DNA of 64,000 bases, from the NCBI GenBank assembly GCA_910588095.1, contig CAJUQH010000010.1, positions 1 to 64,000 on the forward strand, given 5' to 3'. The translations under genes were made by a program, and so were the position numbers. Positions 40,974 through 53,700 of this stretch are shown piece by piece (positions within the stretch are counted from its first letter, which is position 1; each line of letters opens with the position of its first letter). The notes beneath the pieces were generated by a model that was not told the DNA's origin, made no database searches, and was given only the letters and a program-made list of their open reading frames with translations. Origin of the DNA: an uncultured Eggerthellaceae bacterium (GTDB taxonomy: Bacteria > Actinomycetota > Coriobacteriia > Coriobacteriales > Eggerthellaceae).

Positions 40974-42758
40974 ATGGCACAAGATTTCACCAACGAGTAC
41001 TGCATGCACACGGCCACCGACGGGCAGCTGCGCCCCGCCGACATCGGCCGCGAGGTGACGCTGACCGGCTGGGCATGGCACACGCGCGACCACGGCGGCC
41101 TCATCTTCATAGACTTGCGCGACCGCACCGGCTACACCCAGGTGGTGGTCGACCCCGATTGCGTGACGCCCGAGGACTTCGCCACGGCCGAGCACCTGGG
41201 CCGCGAGTACGTGCTCAAGGTGACCGGCACCGTGCGCGCCCGCGCTGCCGAGGCGGTGAACCCCAACATGGAAACGGGCGAGATCGAGGTGCTGGCCAGC
41301 GCCGTCGAGGTGCTCAACACCAGCGTGACCCCGCCGTTCTCCATCGAAGACGGCATCGAGACCGACGAGACCACCCGCATGAAGTGGCGCTACCTGGACA
41401 TCCGCCGCCCCGAGATGCTGTCGAGCTTGACGCTGCGCCACACGGTGGCCCAGGCCATGCGTCGGGCGCTGGACGAGCGCGGCTTCCTGGAGATCGAGAC
41501 GCCCATTCTGGCGAACTCCACGCCCGAGGGCGCCCGAGACTACATCGTGCCCAGCCGCCCGAACCCGGGCAAGTTCTACGCGCTGCCCCAGAGCCCCCAG
41601 CAGTTCAAGCAGATGCTCATGTGCGCCGGCGTCGAGCGCTACTACCAGATAGCCCGCTGCTTCCGCGACGAAGACCTGCGCGCCGACCGCCAGCCGGAGT
41701 TCACCCAGGTGGACATCGAGATGAGCTTCGTGCAGGGCGACGACGTGATGAACATGATGGAAGGCGTCATGGCCGAGGTGCTGAAAGCTGCCGGCGTGGA
41801 CGACGTGGCCTTCCCGCTGCAGCGCATGCCCTACGCCGAGTCGATGGAGCGCTTCGGCAACGACCGCCCCGACGTGCGCTTCGGCATGGAGCTGCACGAC
41901 ATAACCGACATAGTGAAGGACACCGGCTTCAAGGTGTTCAGCAGCGTGGCGCAGTCTGGCGGCGTGGTGAAGTCCATCAACGCCAAGGGCGCTGGTGACT
42001 GGAGCCGCGGCGACGTGGAGAAGCTGGCTACCATCGCCGAAGCGAACGGCGCGAAGGGCATGGCTTGGGTGGCGTTCACCACCGGCGGCGACGAGAAGAG
42101 CCCCATCAAGAAGTTCTTCACCGACGAGGAATGGGCCGCCCTCAAGTCTGCCATGGACGTGGAACCGGGCGACCTGCTGCTGTTCGCGGCTGACAAGCCC
42201 GAGATTGCCAACGCCGTGCTGAGCGCGCTGCGCCTGCACATGGCCGACGCGCTGGACGTGCCGCGACCGGGCCACAGCCTGTTGTGGGTGGTGGACTTCC
42301 CCATGTTCAAGTACGACGAGGACGAGAAGAAGTACGCTGCGGAGCATCACCCCTTCACGCACGTGCTCGACGACGACCTGGACAAGCTGGAGACGGCGCC
42401 GCTCGAGTGCGGCAGCTACTCCTACGACCTGGTCATGGACGGCTTCGAGGTGGGCGGCGGCACCATCCGCATCCACAACGCCGAGGAGCAGCGCCGCGTG
42501 CTGCGCGTGTGCGGCCTGACCGACGAGCAGATAGACGAGAAGTTCGGCCACCTTATCCACGCGCTGGAGCTGGGTGCCCCGCCCCACGGCGGCATCGCGC
42601 TGGGGCTCGATCGCCTGGTCATGCTGCTGGCCGGCAAGGACTCCATCCGCGACGTCATCGCCTTCCCCAAGACGAGCAGCGCGAGCGACCCCATGACCGG
42701 GGCGCCGGGCAGCGTGGCGGCGCGCCAGCTGAAGGAAGTGAACCTGCGCACGCTGTAG
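40974..42758 (+). CDS. aspS: Aspartyl-tRNA synthetase
   Basis: 594 residues. An OB-fold anticodon domain (~25-115), class II catalytic core (CFRDEDLRADRQPEFTQVD as motif 2; GIALGLDRLVMLL as motif 3) and the bacterial GAD insertion (~300-420). The size is that of the bacterial form. Whether it also charges tRNA-Asn cannot be told from this window. Confidence 0.96.
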   Translation: MAQDFTNEYCMHTATDGQLRPADIGREVTLTGWAWHTRDHGGLIFIDLRDRTGYTQVVVDPDCVTPEDFATAEHLGREYVLKVTGTVRARAAEAVNPNMETGEIEVLASAVEVLNTSVTPPFSIEDGIETDETTRMKWRYLDIRRPEMLSSLTLRHTVAQAMRRALDERGFLEIETPILANSTPEGARDYIVPSRPNPGKFYALPQSPQQFKQMLMCAGVERYYQIARCFRDEDLRADRQPEFTQVDIEMSFVQGDDVMNMMEGVMAEVLKAAGVDDVAFPLQRMPYAESMERFGNDRPDVRFGMELHDITDIVKDTGFKVFSSVAQSGGVVKSINAKGAGDWSRGDVEKLATIAEANGAKGMAWVAFTTGGDEKSPIKKFFTDEEWAALKSAMDVEPGDLLLFAADKPEIANAVLSALRLHMADALDVPRPGHSLLWVVDFPMFKYDEDEKKYAAEHHPFTHVLDDDLDKLETAPLECGSYSYDLVMDGFEVGGGTIRIHNAEEQRRVLRVCGLTDEQIDEKFGHLIHALELGAPPHGGIALGLDRLVMLLAGKDSIRDVIAFPKTSSASDPMTGAPGSVAARQLKEVNLRTL

Positions 42759-42825
42759 CTTCAGCGGCCGAGGAGTTTTTCTAGGGAACGACAGGGGCGG
42801 CTAGGGTTCGCTTGGCCGCCTTTGC

Positions 42826-42831
42826 TATACT
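42826..42831 (+). promoter_or_regulatory. -10 box of the SRP RNA gene
   Basis: The extended -10 TGCTATACT lies about 17 bases before the RNA's 5' stem. Confidence 0.6.
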
Positions 42832-42847
42832 TACGAAGTTCGACGTG

Positions 42848-42954
42848 AGTGCGTCGGATGGGTTTGGGCGGCGACAAGTTCCGAACCTGGTCAGGTCCGG
42901 GAGGAAGCAGCCATAAGGGACCGCTGACGAGCGCCCAAGCCTATCCGGCGCACT
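42848..42954 (+). ncRNA. ffs: Signal recognition particle RNA (4.5S, small bacterial type)
   Basis: The Ffh-binding loop CAGGTCCGGGAGGAAGCAGC (with GGT just before it) matches the universal SRP motif. The long stem is formed by AGTGCG.CGGAT.GG..TGGGCG at the 5' end and its complement ending at 42954. About 107 nt, the single-hairpin form. It sits just before dedA and dnaX, the typical Gram-positive place. Confidence 0.95.
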
Positions 42955-43044
42955 TGCACGTCGTATTGCGGAACGTCCGATGCGACGGCGCAGGCCAGGG
43001 GCTGCAAGCTGTGGCCGGGCGCCGTTCCCGATGAAAGGCTGCCC

Positions 43045-43723
43045 GTGGCCATCCTCGAGTTCTTCGTCAACCTGCTGCGCGACCCGCGCGGCTTCATCGC
43101 CAGCTGGATAATCGCGCTGGGGCCGGTGTGGGTGTACTCGCCGCTGTTCCTCATCGTGTTCGTGGAGACCGGCGTGGTGTTCTTCCCGTTCTTGCCGGGC
43201 GATTCGCTGCTGTTCGCAGTGGGCGTGTTCTCGGCTGACGGCGGCGGCCTCAACCTGGCGGCCAGCCTCATCGTGTTCTACGCGGCGGCCATCCTGGGCA
43301 ACACGTCCAACTACTGGATAGCGCGCTTTTTGGGGCACCGCATCATCGACTCGGGCAAGGTGAAGGCGCTCACGCCCGAGCGCATGGCCAAGCTCGACCA
43401 CTTCTTCGCCAAGTACGGCGGCCTGACCATCGTCATCACGCGCTTCATGCCGTTCTTCCGCACGTTCGCGCCGTTCATCGCGGGCACGGGGCACATGAAC
43501 TTCGCCAAGTTCACGCTGTGGAACTGCATCGGCGGCGTGGCATGGGTGAGCTTGTTCGTGCTGACGGGCTACTTCTTCGGCGGCGTGCCGTTCGTGCAGG
43601 AGCACTTCGAGGTGATCGTGCTGGGCATCGTGGCCGTGTCGGTGGCGCCGGCCATCATCGGCGCCGTGAAGGGCGCTCTGAGCTCGCGCAAGAAGAAGGC
43701 CGACGGGCCGACGGAGGCGAACC

Positions 43724-43731
<8 letters not shown>
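43045..43731 (+). CDS. DedA-family membrane protein
   Basis: 228 residues with four to five hydrophobic segments. The DedA/VTT motifs F(L)PGDSLLFA, GNTSNYWIARFLG and ITRFMPFFRTFAPFIAGTGHM are clear. DedA proteins support proton motive force and undecaprenyl-phosphate or lipid flipping. GTG start with AAAGG upstream. The 3' end overlaps dnaX by eight bases. Confidence 0.9.
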
Positions 43732-45991
<2,260 letters not shown>

Positions 45992-46072
45992 CCAGCAGCC
46001 GTTAAGGTAGAATCGACAGCGAACGCAACGCACGCGCGCCTTGTGCGCGACCAGCGACTAAGGAGACCGACC

Positions 46073-46375
46073 ATGGACATGAAGAAGATGATGAAGCAGG
46101 CGCAGAAGATGCAGCGCGACGCTGCCCGCGCCCAGGAGGAAGTGGCCGCGATGGAGTTCGAGGCCAGCGCCGGCGGTGGCATGGTGAAGGTGGTGGCCCA
46201 GGGCGACATGACCATCAAGGCCGTGACCATCGACCCCGATGCCATCGACCCTGAGGACGTGGATATGCTGCAGGACATGGTGCTGGCGGCCGTGAACGAG
46301 GCGCTGCGCACCGCGGCCGAGGAAGCCAACAACCGCATGAACTCCGTCATGGGCGGGATGAACTTGCCGTTCTAA
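46073..46375 (+). CDS. YbaB/EbfC nucleoid-associated protein
   Basis: 100 residues from the ATG after TAAGGAG (MDMKKMMKQAQKMQRD). It forms a small DNA-binding dimer. It ends directly before the recR ATG with no spacer. Confidence 0.94.
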   Translation: MDMKKMMKQAQKMQRDAARAQEEVAAMEFEASAGGGMVKVVAQGDMTIKAVTIDPDAIDPEDVDMLQDMVLAAVNEALRTAAEEANNRMNSVMGGMNLPF

Positions 46376-46972
46376 ATGCAATCTGCCCCTTCCATACAGA
46401 AGCTGCTCGACGAGTTCGAGCGACTGCCCGGCGTGGGCCCCAAGTCAGCCCAGCGCATGGTGTACTACGTGCTGAACACCGACCGCGCGAGCGCCATGCG
46501 CCTGGCCGAGGCCATCAGCGAGGTGAAGGACACCGTGCGCTTCTGCGAGCGGTGCTTCAACTATGCCGAAGCCGACCTGTGCGAGATCTGCGCGAGCCCC
46601 AAGCGCGACCGCAGCGTCATCTGCGTGGTCAGCGAGCCGCGCGACATCCCGCCCATCGAGCGCACCGCCGTGTTCGATGGCGTGTACCATGTGCTGGGCG
46701 GCGAGCTGGCGCCCATGGAGGGCATCGGGCCCGACGAGCTGCGCATCGCCGAGCTCATGAAGCGCCTAGCCAGCAGCGATGTGTCCGAGGTGGTGCTGGC
46801 CACCAATCCCAACATCGAAGGCGAGACCACCGCGGCGTACCTAGCGCGCCTCATCAAGCCCTTGGACGTCAAGGTGACGCGGCCGGCTAGCGGCCTGCCC
46901 GTCGGCGGCGACCTGGAGTTCGCCGACGAGGTGACGCTCGGCCGCGCGTTCGAGGGCCGCGTGTCGCTGTAG
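46376..46972 (+). CDS. recR: Recombination protein RecR
   Basis: 198 residues. A helix-hairpin-helix (LPGVGPKSAQRM), C4 zinc finger (CERC...CEIC) and Toprim domain (ICVVSEPRDIPPIE). It acts with RecF/RecO in gap repair. It starts on the base after the ybaB stop, so translation is coupled. Confidence 0.96.
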   Translation: MQSAPSIQKLLDEFERLPGVGPKSAQRMVYYVLNTDRASAMRLAEAISEVKDTVRFCERCFNYAEADLCEICASPKRDRSVICVVSEPRDIPPIERTAVFDGVYHVLGGELAPMEGIGPDELRIAELMKRLASSDVSEVVLATNPNIEGETTAAYLARLIKPLDVKVTRPASGLPVGGDLEFADEVTLGRAFEGRVSL

Positions 46973-47250
46973 GCGCTGGCAGCGGGCCGCTGGGGAGCGG
47001 GCAGCTGCCGTCGCAATTGGCAGCCGCAGCCGGCACAGCTGACGGCCGCAATTCCATTCCTGCTGGTCTTAGCCGCTCAACTGGCCTATACTCTTAATGC
47101 TGTGCCCGTTGCCGGGCGCGCACCTATGAACCGAGTGAAAGGAACGTACGTGAAGGTTCGAAAACCGAAGCCTCACAGTATGTAACTTTCGGCCCTCGCG
47201 CCTTTGCGCTGGCGGCCGGAAGAAGCTGCTAGCCCAAAGGACGTATACCC
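46973..47250 (+). other. Intergenic region before the magnesium-transport pair
   Basis: 278 bases without a gene. A -10-like TATACT is at 47087-47092 and small hairpins such as GGTTCGAAAACC lie at ~47155. I looked for an M-box magnesium riboswitch and did not find its conserved core. Confidence 0.4.
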
Positions 47251-48627
47251 ATGCTCTACCTGTCTCAAATGCTGGGGAAGCCCGTCGTCGACGCGCCGGG
47301 TGAGAAGATCGGCACCGTGTCCGACCTGGCCATATCCACTGGCGAGGTGTTCCCGCGCATAACCAGCCTGGCCTTCCAAGGGCCGGGGAAGGTGCCGTTC
47401 ATGATCTCGTGGCGCAAGTACGTGGCGCAGTGCGACGACGACGGCATCGGCCTGGCCGTGGACGCCCACGACATCCGCTTCAGCTACCTGCAGCCCGACG
47501 AGGTGCTGCTGGCGCGCGACCTGCTCAACCACCAGATAGTCGACACCCAAGGCATGAAGGTGGTGCGGGTCAACGACCTGAAGCTGTCTCAATCGGGCCG
47601 TCAGCTGCGGCTGCTGGGCGCCGAGGTGGGCGCGCGCGGCATCCTGCGCGGGCTGCATCCCCTGGTGGAGCGCGCGGTGGTGGGTGGCGCCAAGCTGCTG
47701 CGCAAGCGCCTGGACGAGCAGATAATCCCCTGGAACTACATGGACCTGCTCGACCGCGACCTTTCCGAGGTGCAGCTTTCGGTGACCCATCGGCGCCTGG
47801 ATGAGCTGCACCCTGCCGACGTGGCTGACATCTTGGAGCGGCTCGACCCGCAGCAGCGCGCCAGCGTGTTCGAGCACCTGGACGAGGCGCGGGCTACCGA
47901 GGCCGTGTCCGAGATGGAAGACGACAAGCAGGCCGAGTTCATCGACGACCTGGACGACGCGCGAGCGGCGCGGCTCATCGGCAACATGGACCCCGACGAC
48001 GCCGCCGACATCGTGCGCGACCTGCCCTACGAGAAGGCCGAGACGCTGCTGCGCCTGATGGGCGTTGAGGACGCCGCCGAGATCCGCCAGCTGCTGGGCT
48101 ACAAGGACGGCACGGCTGGTGGCATGATGACCACGCAGTTCGTGTCGGTGCGCTGCGACGACACGGTGCGCGAGGTGACCGAGGTGCTGCGCGAGCTGGA
48201 CGACGACCACCCCACGGTGCATTACGTCTACGTGGCCGACGCCTACGGCAAGCTGGTGGGCGTGCTCTCGCTGCGCACGCTGGTGCTCAACGACGACGAC
48301 AAGCCCATGAGCGCCATCATGTACGGCGACGTGCTGTCGGTGACCCCCGAGGTGACCGAGGAAGAAGTGGCCGCCGACATATTCAAGTACGACATTCCCG
48401 CCATGCCCGTGGTGGACGAAGCGGGCGAGATGATAGGCGTGGTGACCGTCGATGACGCATGGGACGTCATCGAGGACGACGTTTCCAGCGAGAAGAAGCG
48501 CGCCAACGGCCTGAAGGTGGCTGGCATCGTGCTGGCATCGGTGCTGTTCCTGGGGCTGTACACGCTCGTGCTGCTGCAGGTGGCCGGCGTGTCGGGCTTC
48601 AGCGGGTTCGCGGGGCTTTCGGCATGA
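47251..48627 (+). CDS. MgtE N-domain/CBS protein with PRC-barrel start and one C-terminal TM helix
   Basis: 458 residues. The N-terminal PRC-barrel-like part (LSQMLGKPVVDAPGEKIGTVSDL) and a second one (~95-145) are followed by the MgtE intracellular N domain (LDELHPADVADILERLDPQQRASVFEHLD), two CBS domains (GMMTTQFVSV...; MSAIMYGDVLSVTPEVTEEEV) and a single TM helix at the end. The five-helix MgtE channel itself is missing. It overlaps the next gene by ATGA. It is probably the cytoplasmic Mg2+ sensor for that transporter. Confidence 0.85.
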   Translation: MLYLSQMLGKPVVDAPGEKIGTVSDLAISTGEVFPRITSLAFQGPGKVPFMISWRKYVAQCDDDGIGLAVDAHDIRFSYLQPDEVLLARDLLNHQIVDTQGMKVVRVNDLKLSQSGRQLRLLGAEVGARGILRGLHPLVERAVVGGAKLLRKRLDEQIIPWNYMDLLDRDLSEVQLSVTHRRLDELHPADVADILERLDPQQRASVFEHLDEARATEAVSEMEDDKQAEFIDDLDDARAARLIGNMDPDDAADIVRDLPYEKAETLLRLMGVEDAAEIRQLLGYKDGTAGGMMTTQFVSVRCDDTVREVTEVLRELDDDHPTVHYVYVADAYGKLVGVLSLRTLVLNDDDKPMSAIMYGDVLSVTPEVTEEEVAADIFKYDIPAMPVVDEAGEMIGVVTVDDAWDVIEDDVSSEKKRANGLKVAGIVLASVLFLGLYTLVLLQVAGVSGFSGFAGLSA

Positions 48628-50030
48628 AGTTCGGAAGGGTTCGAGCACTTGGCAAAAGGAGCGAGGGTTCGCAGGATGCCTTAGATTGCAGCGAAAGCGC
48701 GAGGACGCGTACCTCGGTACGCGACGAGGGCTTGGAGCTGCAAGATGAGGCGTCATGCGAAGCCGCAGCGTCAGCTGGTTCGCCTGTCGCGTCAGCGCAG
48801 GCGAAACCAAAAAAGCTGTGGCTCGTATTGGCGGCGATGGGCCCCGGCATCGTCACCGCCATGGCTGGCAACGACGCCGGTGGCATATCCACCTACTCCA
48901 CCGCCGGTGCGAACTACGGCTTCGCCACGCTGTGGGTCATCCCGCTCATGTGCGTGCTGCTGGTCATCGTGGAGACCACCGCCGGGCGCATGGGCGCCGT
49001 CACGGGCAAGGGGTTCGCCGCGCTCATCCGCGAGCGGTTCGGCATACGGCTGACCGCCTTCGCCATGCTGGCGTTGCTGGTGGGCAACGTGGCCACCACG
49101 TTCTCGGAGTTCGCGGGCATCGCCAGCGGCATGGAGATGTTCGGCGTGCCCAAGTACGTGTCGGTGCCGGTGGCCGCCGGGGCCGTGTGGCTGCTCATCG
49201 TGGGCGGCTCGTACAAGAGGGTGCAGCGGGTGTTCCTGGTGCTTTCGCTCGTGTTCGTCACCTACGTGGTGGCGGCGTTCATGGCCCAGCCCGATTGGGG
49301 CGCGGCGCTGCACAGCACCGTGGTGCTCGAGGCGCAGGCGAGCCCCGGGTTCATCGCGCTGGTCATAGCCATGATAGGCACCACCATCGCGCCGTGGATG
49401 ATGTTCTTCGCGCAGTCGAACGTGGTGGAGAAGGGCCTGACGCCCAAGGACCTGCTGCCGCAGCGCGCCGATGCGGTGTCGGGCACCATCGCGGCGTGCG
49501 TCATCGCGTGGTTCATCATCGTGACCACCGGCGCGGTGCTGCATCCGGCGGGCATCGCCATCGACAGCGCGGCCGACGCGGCGGCGGCCCTGGCGCCCTT
49601 CGCGGGGCAGTACGCCCAGGCGCTGTTCGCCATCGGGCTGGTGGCGGCGTCGTTCTTGGCGGCGTGCGTGCTGCCGCTGACCACGGCGTTCGTGGTGTGC
49701 GAGGCGTTCGGCTGGGAGGCGGGCGTGTCGTTCACGTGGAAGGAAGCCCCCACGTTCAAAGGCATATTCACGGTGGTCATCGTGGTGTCGGCCGTGGTGG
49801 TGCTGCTGCCCGACATCAACCTGCTGTCGGTCATGCTCACGGCGCAGCTGGTCAACGGCATCATCTTGCCGGTGCTGCTGGCGTTCATGGCCATCATCGC
49901 GGCGGACAAGCGCATCATGGGGGCGTACCGCTCGCGCCTGGTCTCGCGGGTGCTCGTGTGGGGCACCGTGGGCGTGGTGGCGGTGCTCACCGTGGCGCTG
50001 TTCGCCATGCAGCTGCTGGGCGTGGCGTAG
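48624..50030 (+). CDS. NRAMP-related transporter, likely Mg2+ type (NRMT)
   Basis: 468 residues. A ~65-residue polar N-terminal tail is followed by eleven or more TM segments of the SLC11 fold. The TM1 metal motif DPGN reads DAGG (in MAGNDAGGIST), and the TM6 motif MPH reads APW (TTIAPWMMFF), so the methionine that selects transition metals is missing. This is the condition of the NRMT clade, whose Eggerthella lenta member has been shown to carry Mg2+. The coupled MgtE_N/CBS gene upstream fits that substrate. Confidence 0.8.
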   Translation: MKFGRVRALGKRSEGSQDALDCSESARTRTSVRDEGLELQDEASCEAAASAGSPVASAQAKPKKLWLVLAAMGPGIVTAMAGNDAGGISTYSTAGANYGFATLWVIPLMCVLLVIVETTAGRMGAVTGKGFAALIRERFGIRLTAFAMLALLVGNVATTFSEFAGIASGMEMFGVPKYVSVPVAAGAVWLLIVGGSYKRVQRVFLVLSLVFVTYVVAAFMAQPDWGAALHSTVVLEAQASPGFIALVIAMIGTTIAPWMMFFAQSNVVEKGLTPKDLLPQRADAVSGTIAACVIAWFIIVTTGAVLHPAGIAIDSAADAAAALAPFAGQYAQALFAIGLVAASFLAACVLPLTTAFVVCEAFGWEAGVSFTWKEAPTFKGIFTVVIVVSAVVVLLPDINLLSVMLTAQLVNGIILPVLLAFMAIIAADKRIMGAYRSRLVSRVLVWGTVGVVAVLTVALFAMQLLGVA

Positions 50031-50048
50031 GGCTTGCCGGATGGTGGG

Positions 50049-50369
50049 CTAGCTGTTCGTCGTATCGACGATGCGCCAGGTGCCGATCTTGTCGGAACCT
50101 TCCCGAGCGATCAAGCCGTTGTTGCGCAGTTGGGAGAAGTCGCGCCGGGCAGTGGCGTAGGAAACCTCAAGGGCCTCTGCCGCCTTCGCGTAGGTGATGC
50201 GCGGGTTGCGGGCGATGAGCGCGAGCAGCGCATCAAGCCGCGGATTTACCTGCTCATCGTTGAGCATCTTTTGAAGCACCTCCTGGACCATCTCGAGCAT
50301 GAATTCGATGAACGCCGTGCTTTCGCCCTGGGCATCTGCCTTCGCCAGCGAGTCATAATAAGGTTGCTG
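50049..50369 (-). pseudogene. Remnant of a Fic-family gene (C-terminus only)
   Basis: The minus strand encodes QQPYYDSLAKADAQGESTAF, then IEFMLEMVQEVL and a winged helix (RITYAKAAEALEVSYATARRDF). This is how many Fic AMP-transferases end. The Fic core with HxFx(D/E)GN is absent: upstream the frame runs into unrelated sequence and the promoter of surface gene 3. An ATG at 50300 could still express an 83-residue HTH protein, but I see no ribosome-binding site that supports it. Confidence 0.65.
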
Positions 50370-50441
50370 GATGTTGGGGCTGGGGTGGGGGCCTGGCTTG
50401 GGGCGATGTCGGAATGATGGGTGGTCTACTGAAATCGTCTC

Positions 50442-50470
50442 TTGCGTGGTGGGGAATCGCTTGCTATAGT
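50442..50470 (+). promoter_or_regulatory. Promoter of surface-protein gene 3
   Basis: TTGCGT (50442-50447), a 17-bp spacer, then TGCTATAGT ending at 50470, identical in the -10 to the other two. Confidence 0.8.
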
Positions 50471-50476
50471 CGCAGT

Positions 50477-50763
50477 TGGCAAACAGCGACTTCCCGCGAG
50501 GGAAGGTGCGTACAATTGAATACCATTTCTGAGCTTAGCTATGTAGCGCCGTAGGGTAACCCGTATTAAAGAGGGCATCTGCCTTTCAAGAGTGCGGGTT
50601 TCTGACGAGGCTGCTCAAGTCTTTCAGTTTAATTGTGCGCAATCTTGCTGTTTGCCGACTGTGGTGGATGCCCTCCTTTTTTCACCCTGTCGGCAGTTGC
50701 AGACACAACCTGGGCTTCTTCCACAGTGCGTTATGGCCGCACCATGGGAAGGAGCTGGTTGCA
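50477..50763 (+). promoter_or_regulatory. Structured 5' leader RNA, copy 3
   Basis: Helix 1 is AACCCG (50558-50563)/CGGGTT (50595-50600) with GAGGGCATC in its loop (50571-50579). Helix 2 is TGCCGAC (50653-50659)/GTCGGCA (50689-50695) with GATGCCCTC in its loop (50667-50675). Helix 3 is CTTCTTCC (50715-50722)/GGAAGGAG (50747-50754), the latter the Shine-Dalgarno, with GTGCG/CGCAC inside it. All helices hold with bases that differ from copies 1 and 2. Confidence 0.78.
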
Positions 50764-53700
50764 ATGCGAGCACCTGCTGTTTCTTCTATAAGCAAGATAG
50801 TCGCTGCTGCATTTGCGGCGCTGTTGATATTCGCCCTTGTTCCCACCGACGCATTTGCCGAAGGGGAAGGCGCTAGCGAAAGTGGCGTTGAAGCTGTAGC
50901 GTCGGGCTTGTCCGACCAGTCTAATGACTTCGCTGACTCCGTCATTCTGAGCGAAGATAACGAAGCTGCCAGCCCTTCCGTCACCCTGAGCGGAGCCTCC
51001 GGAGGCGGGGAAGTCGAAGGGTCCAATACAAAACCACTGACTTTGGCATCGGGAGTGGTTGGCAAGCCTTCCAACTTCATCAACTCCGATGTGGCCTTCG
51101 ATGGCGAACCCGTCATTGGCTCCTTCATCGTCGATGGCCTCACCTTCGCCGTCATCGACGAATCCAACGTCGAGCTCGTCGGCGTTGCATCTTCCGTCAC
51201 CCTGAGCGAAGCCGCCGAAGGCGGCGTAGTTGAAGGGTCCAATTCAAATCAAGCCAGCGAAGCTGGCTTGGCTAGCCTTGCTCTCCCCGAGTCTGTCACC
51301 TACGAGGGTGTCAGCTACACCCTCGCCTCCATAGCCCCTTACGCCTTCTACCTCTCAGGCATGACGTCCGTCATGTTGCCTGCGAGCGTGAACGACGTCG
51401 ATGATCGAGCGTTCCGCTCGAGTGACGTCGCCTCGGTGCAGATTGCCGAAGGCAACCCGTTCTATTCCTCTTTCGATGGCGCCTTGTACGACGCCTCCCA
51501 ATCAAGCCTCTTGCTCATTCCCGAGGGCAAGCAGGGCGCCGTCCTTCTCCCCAAGACTGCGGAGGTGGCAGAAGCCAGCGTGTTCTCGCATTGCCCGCTG
51601 GTGGATTCCATCTCCGTGGAGAAGGACGGCGCAGCATTCGCCTCGGAGAATGGTTTGCTATACACATCCGACCTCACGACCCTGCTCCGCGTACCAGCTG
51701 GAGCCACCGAGATCACCATCCGCGACGGCTGCACCACCATAGCCGCTGGCGCCCTCGAGGCCTGCGCGAAGCTGACGACCATCAATGCGCCAGCAAGCGC
51801 AACCTCCATCAGCCCATATGCTCTTAGCCGGGAGCCCGTTACTGTAGCGCCGGTTGCGTCGGTCGTTGCTGAGCCATCAACTGCTGAGACAGGGTCTATC
51901 GATGCTGGGGAACGGCAGATTTCGACCATGGTTGCCTTGACTGCGGTCGATAGGGCGCTCCCTGTTGTAGACACTTCCCGAATCGTGCTCAACCTTGGAG
52001 GAGGGGCAATTGCGTTGCCCTGGCAGTGTATCGGGTTCACGATAGAGGAGACTGCTGGCAGTGAAGAAGTGGGAGCGTCGTTAGTAGCTCAGAGTGAAGG
52101 CATGTCGCTTAGTGCAGATATGCAGTCGGCCTCTACGAATCGAGCGAGCGGGGGCTTCCCCTGTGTTTTGGTGTATTTGGCGCCAGGCTATAACCTCAAA
52201 TATAAGGTTGACGCATGGAATATTCATCCAGGGATCGACTATGCTACCTGGGATCAGGCCTCTATCAACATGGATCCGAATGTGAGCCCGAATCAGGGCA
52301 TCCCATTTATAGGCCTTCAGCCCTCTAGCGGATATGCTTGGACGCGTTATACGGACGATGGCACGAATAACTTTGTTACGAGCTATCATGTGCTTCTTGA
52401 TGGCAGAGGTGCGTGGAACCCGATACAAAGCATACGTTTTCTTCAGCTGAGTTCAGCAGGTGCATACTCCTCTTATAAGATTACTCTCCAAGAGGCGACG
52501 GAGGCTCTTAATCAAGGGTTAATAGGGCCCAACGGGGGCTGGGGTTTTAGTTTTCCTGGCGATGGAAGCATCGCAAAAATCTTTGCCTATTATGATGAGT
52601 ATTATCCGAATATTCGCTTCGATGCGAACGGAGGAGAGATAGATGAGGTGGGCACCAAAGATATAAAGGTCGATGACCTGAATCTCCTGACGACTCCTAC
52701 ACCTACACGTGCCGGGTATGACTTCCAAGGATGGTATACCGAGGCTTCTGATGGGACGAAGGTTTGCGATGCCAACAAGAGCCAAAGGTTCTTCTATGAC
52801 ACAACGCTTTACGCGCACTGGACTAAGAAAGCCAGCTATACGGTCACTTTCGAGAAGAATGGCGGCATTGGTGGTACCAGTAGCGCTTACTACTGGCCTG
52901 ATAATGGCTATACAAGCAGCGAAACCTCTACCACGATAAAAAAAATCACCGCCCCAACCCTTACTGGTTGGTCTTTTAAGGGTTATACGGATAATTTCGG
53001 CACGAACTCCTATCTCTATGTGAAGTCCGATGGGTCCGCCACCACACGGCAGGTGACCAGCAACGATAGGAAGCTATATGCCAATTGGGCGAAGACAGTA
53101 ACGCTGGATGCTAATGGGGGGACTGCGGGTTCGCTCAAATCGTTGACAGCCGGCATCGGCCGCCCTCTGGGCCAGAAATGCACGCAAGTAAAAGAAGATC
53201 ATTCGGATTATCCGATACGAAGCTTGTTCAAAAAGGGAATCACGGACGACGAGGATTGGGCGCCTACGCGGACCGGATATACGTTCGGGGGCTATTACGA
53301 CACTGCGGAGAGCACGGGTGGTACATGCTATATAAATGCTGCAGGCAAAGCTCAAGGGAAGGTTGATTCAGCGATACCGAGCACGCTCTATGCGAGATGG
53401 ACCGCGAACGATATCACCCTAACCTGGTCGCTCGAATACCAGATAGGAACTCCGCCTTTGGCGTATTGGAGTGATGGAGATATCAACGATCGAGACGAGC
53501 GCACGACGAGCGCACAGTATTCTTCAACAGCAATAATAGGTACGGCTTTGCAGACAGTGGAGCCAAGGCATTCGCTAGCTGGCACCGATAAGCTCCAGTT
53601 CATGGGTTGGTATACCGCTCCGAGCTCGAGTACCGCGACGTTGCATGGCTCTGAAGGGCGCGTGGATGAGAACACCCCTTTGCCTTCATCGGATACGACT

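Noticed and set aside
46973..47250. M-box (Mg2+) riboswitch before the MgtE_N/NRMT pair
   Set aside because: A stretch GCTGCTAGCCCAAAGG is faintly like part of the M-box, but the rest of the conserved core and its helices are missing.
50635..50763. Longer N-terminus for surface protein 3
   Set aside because: The extension lies in the conserved leader RNA, lacks a ribosome-binding site and would put 43 residues before the signal peptide.
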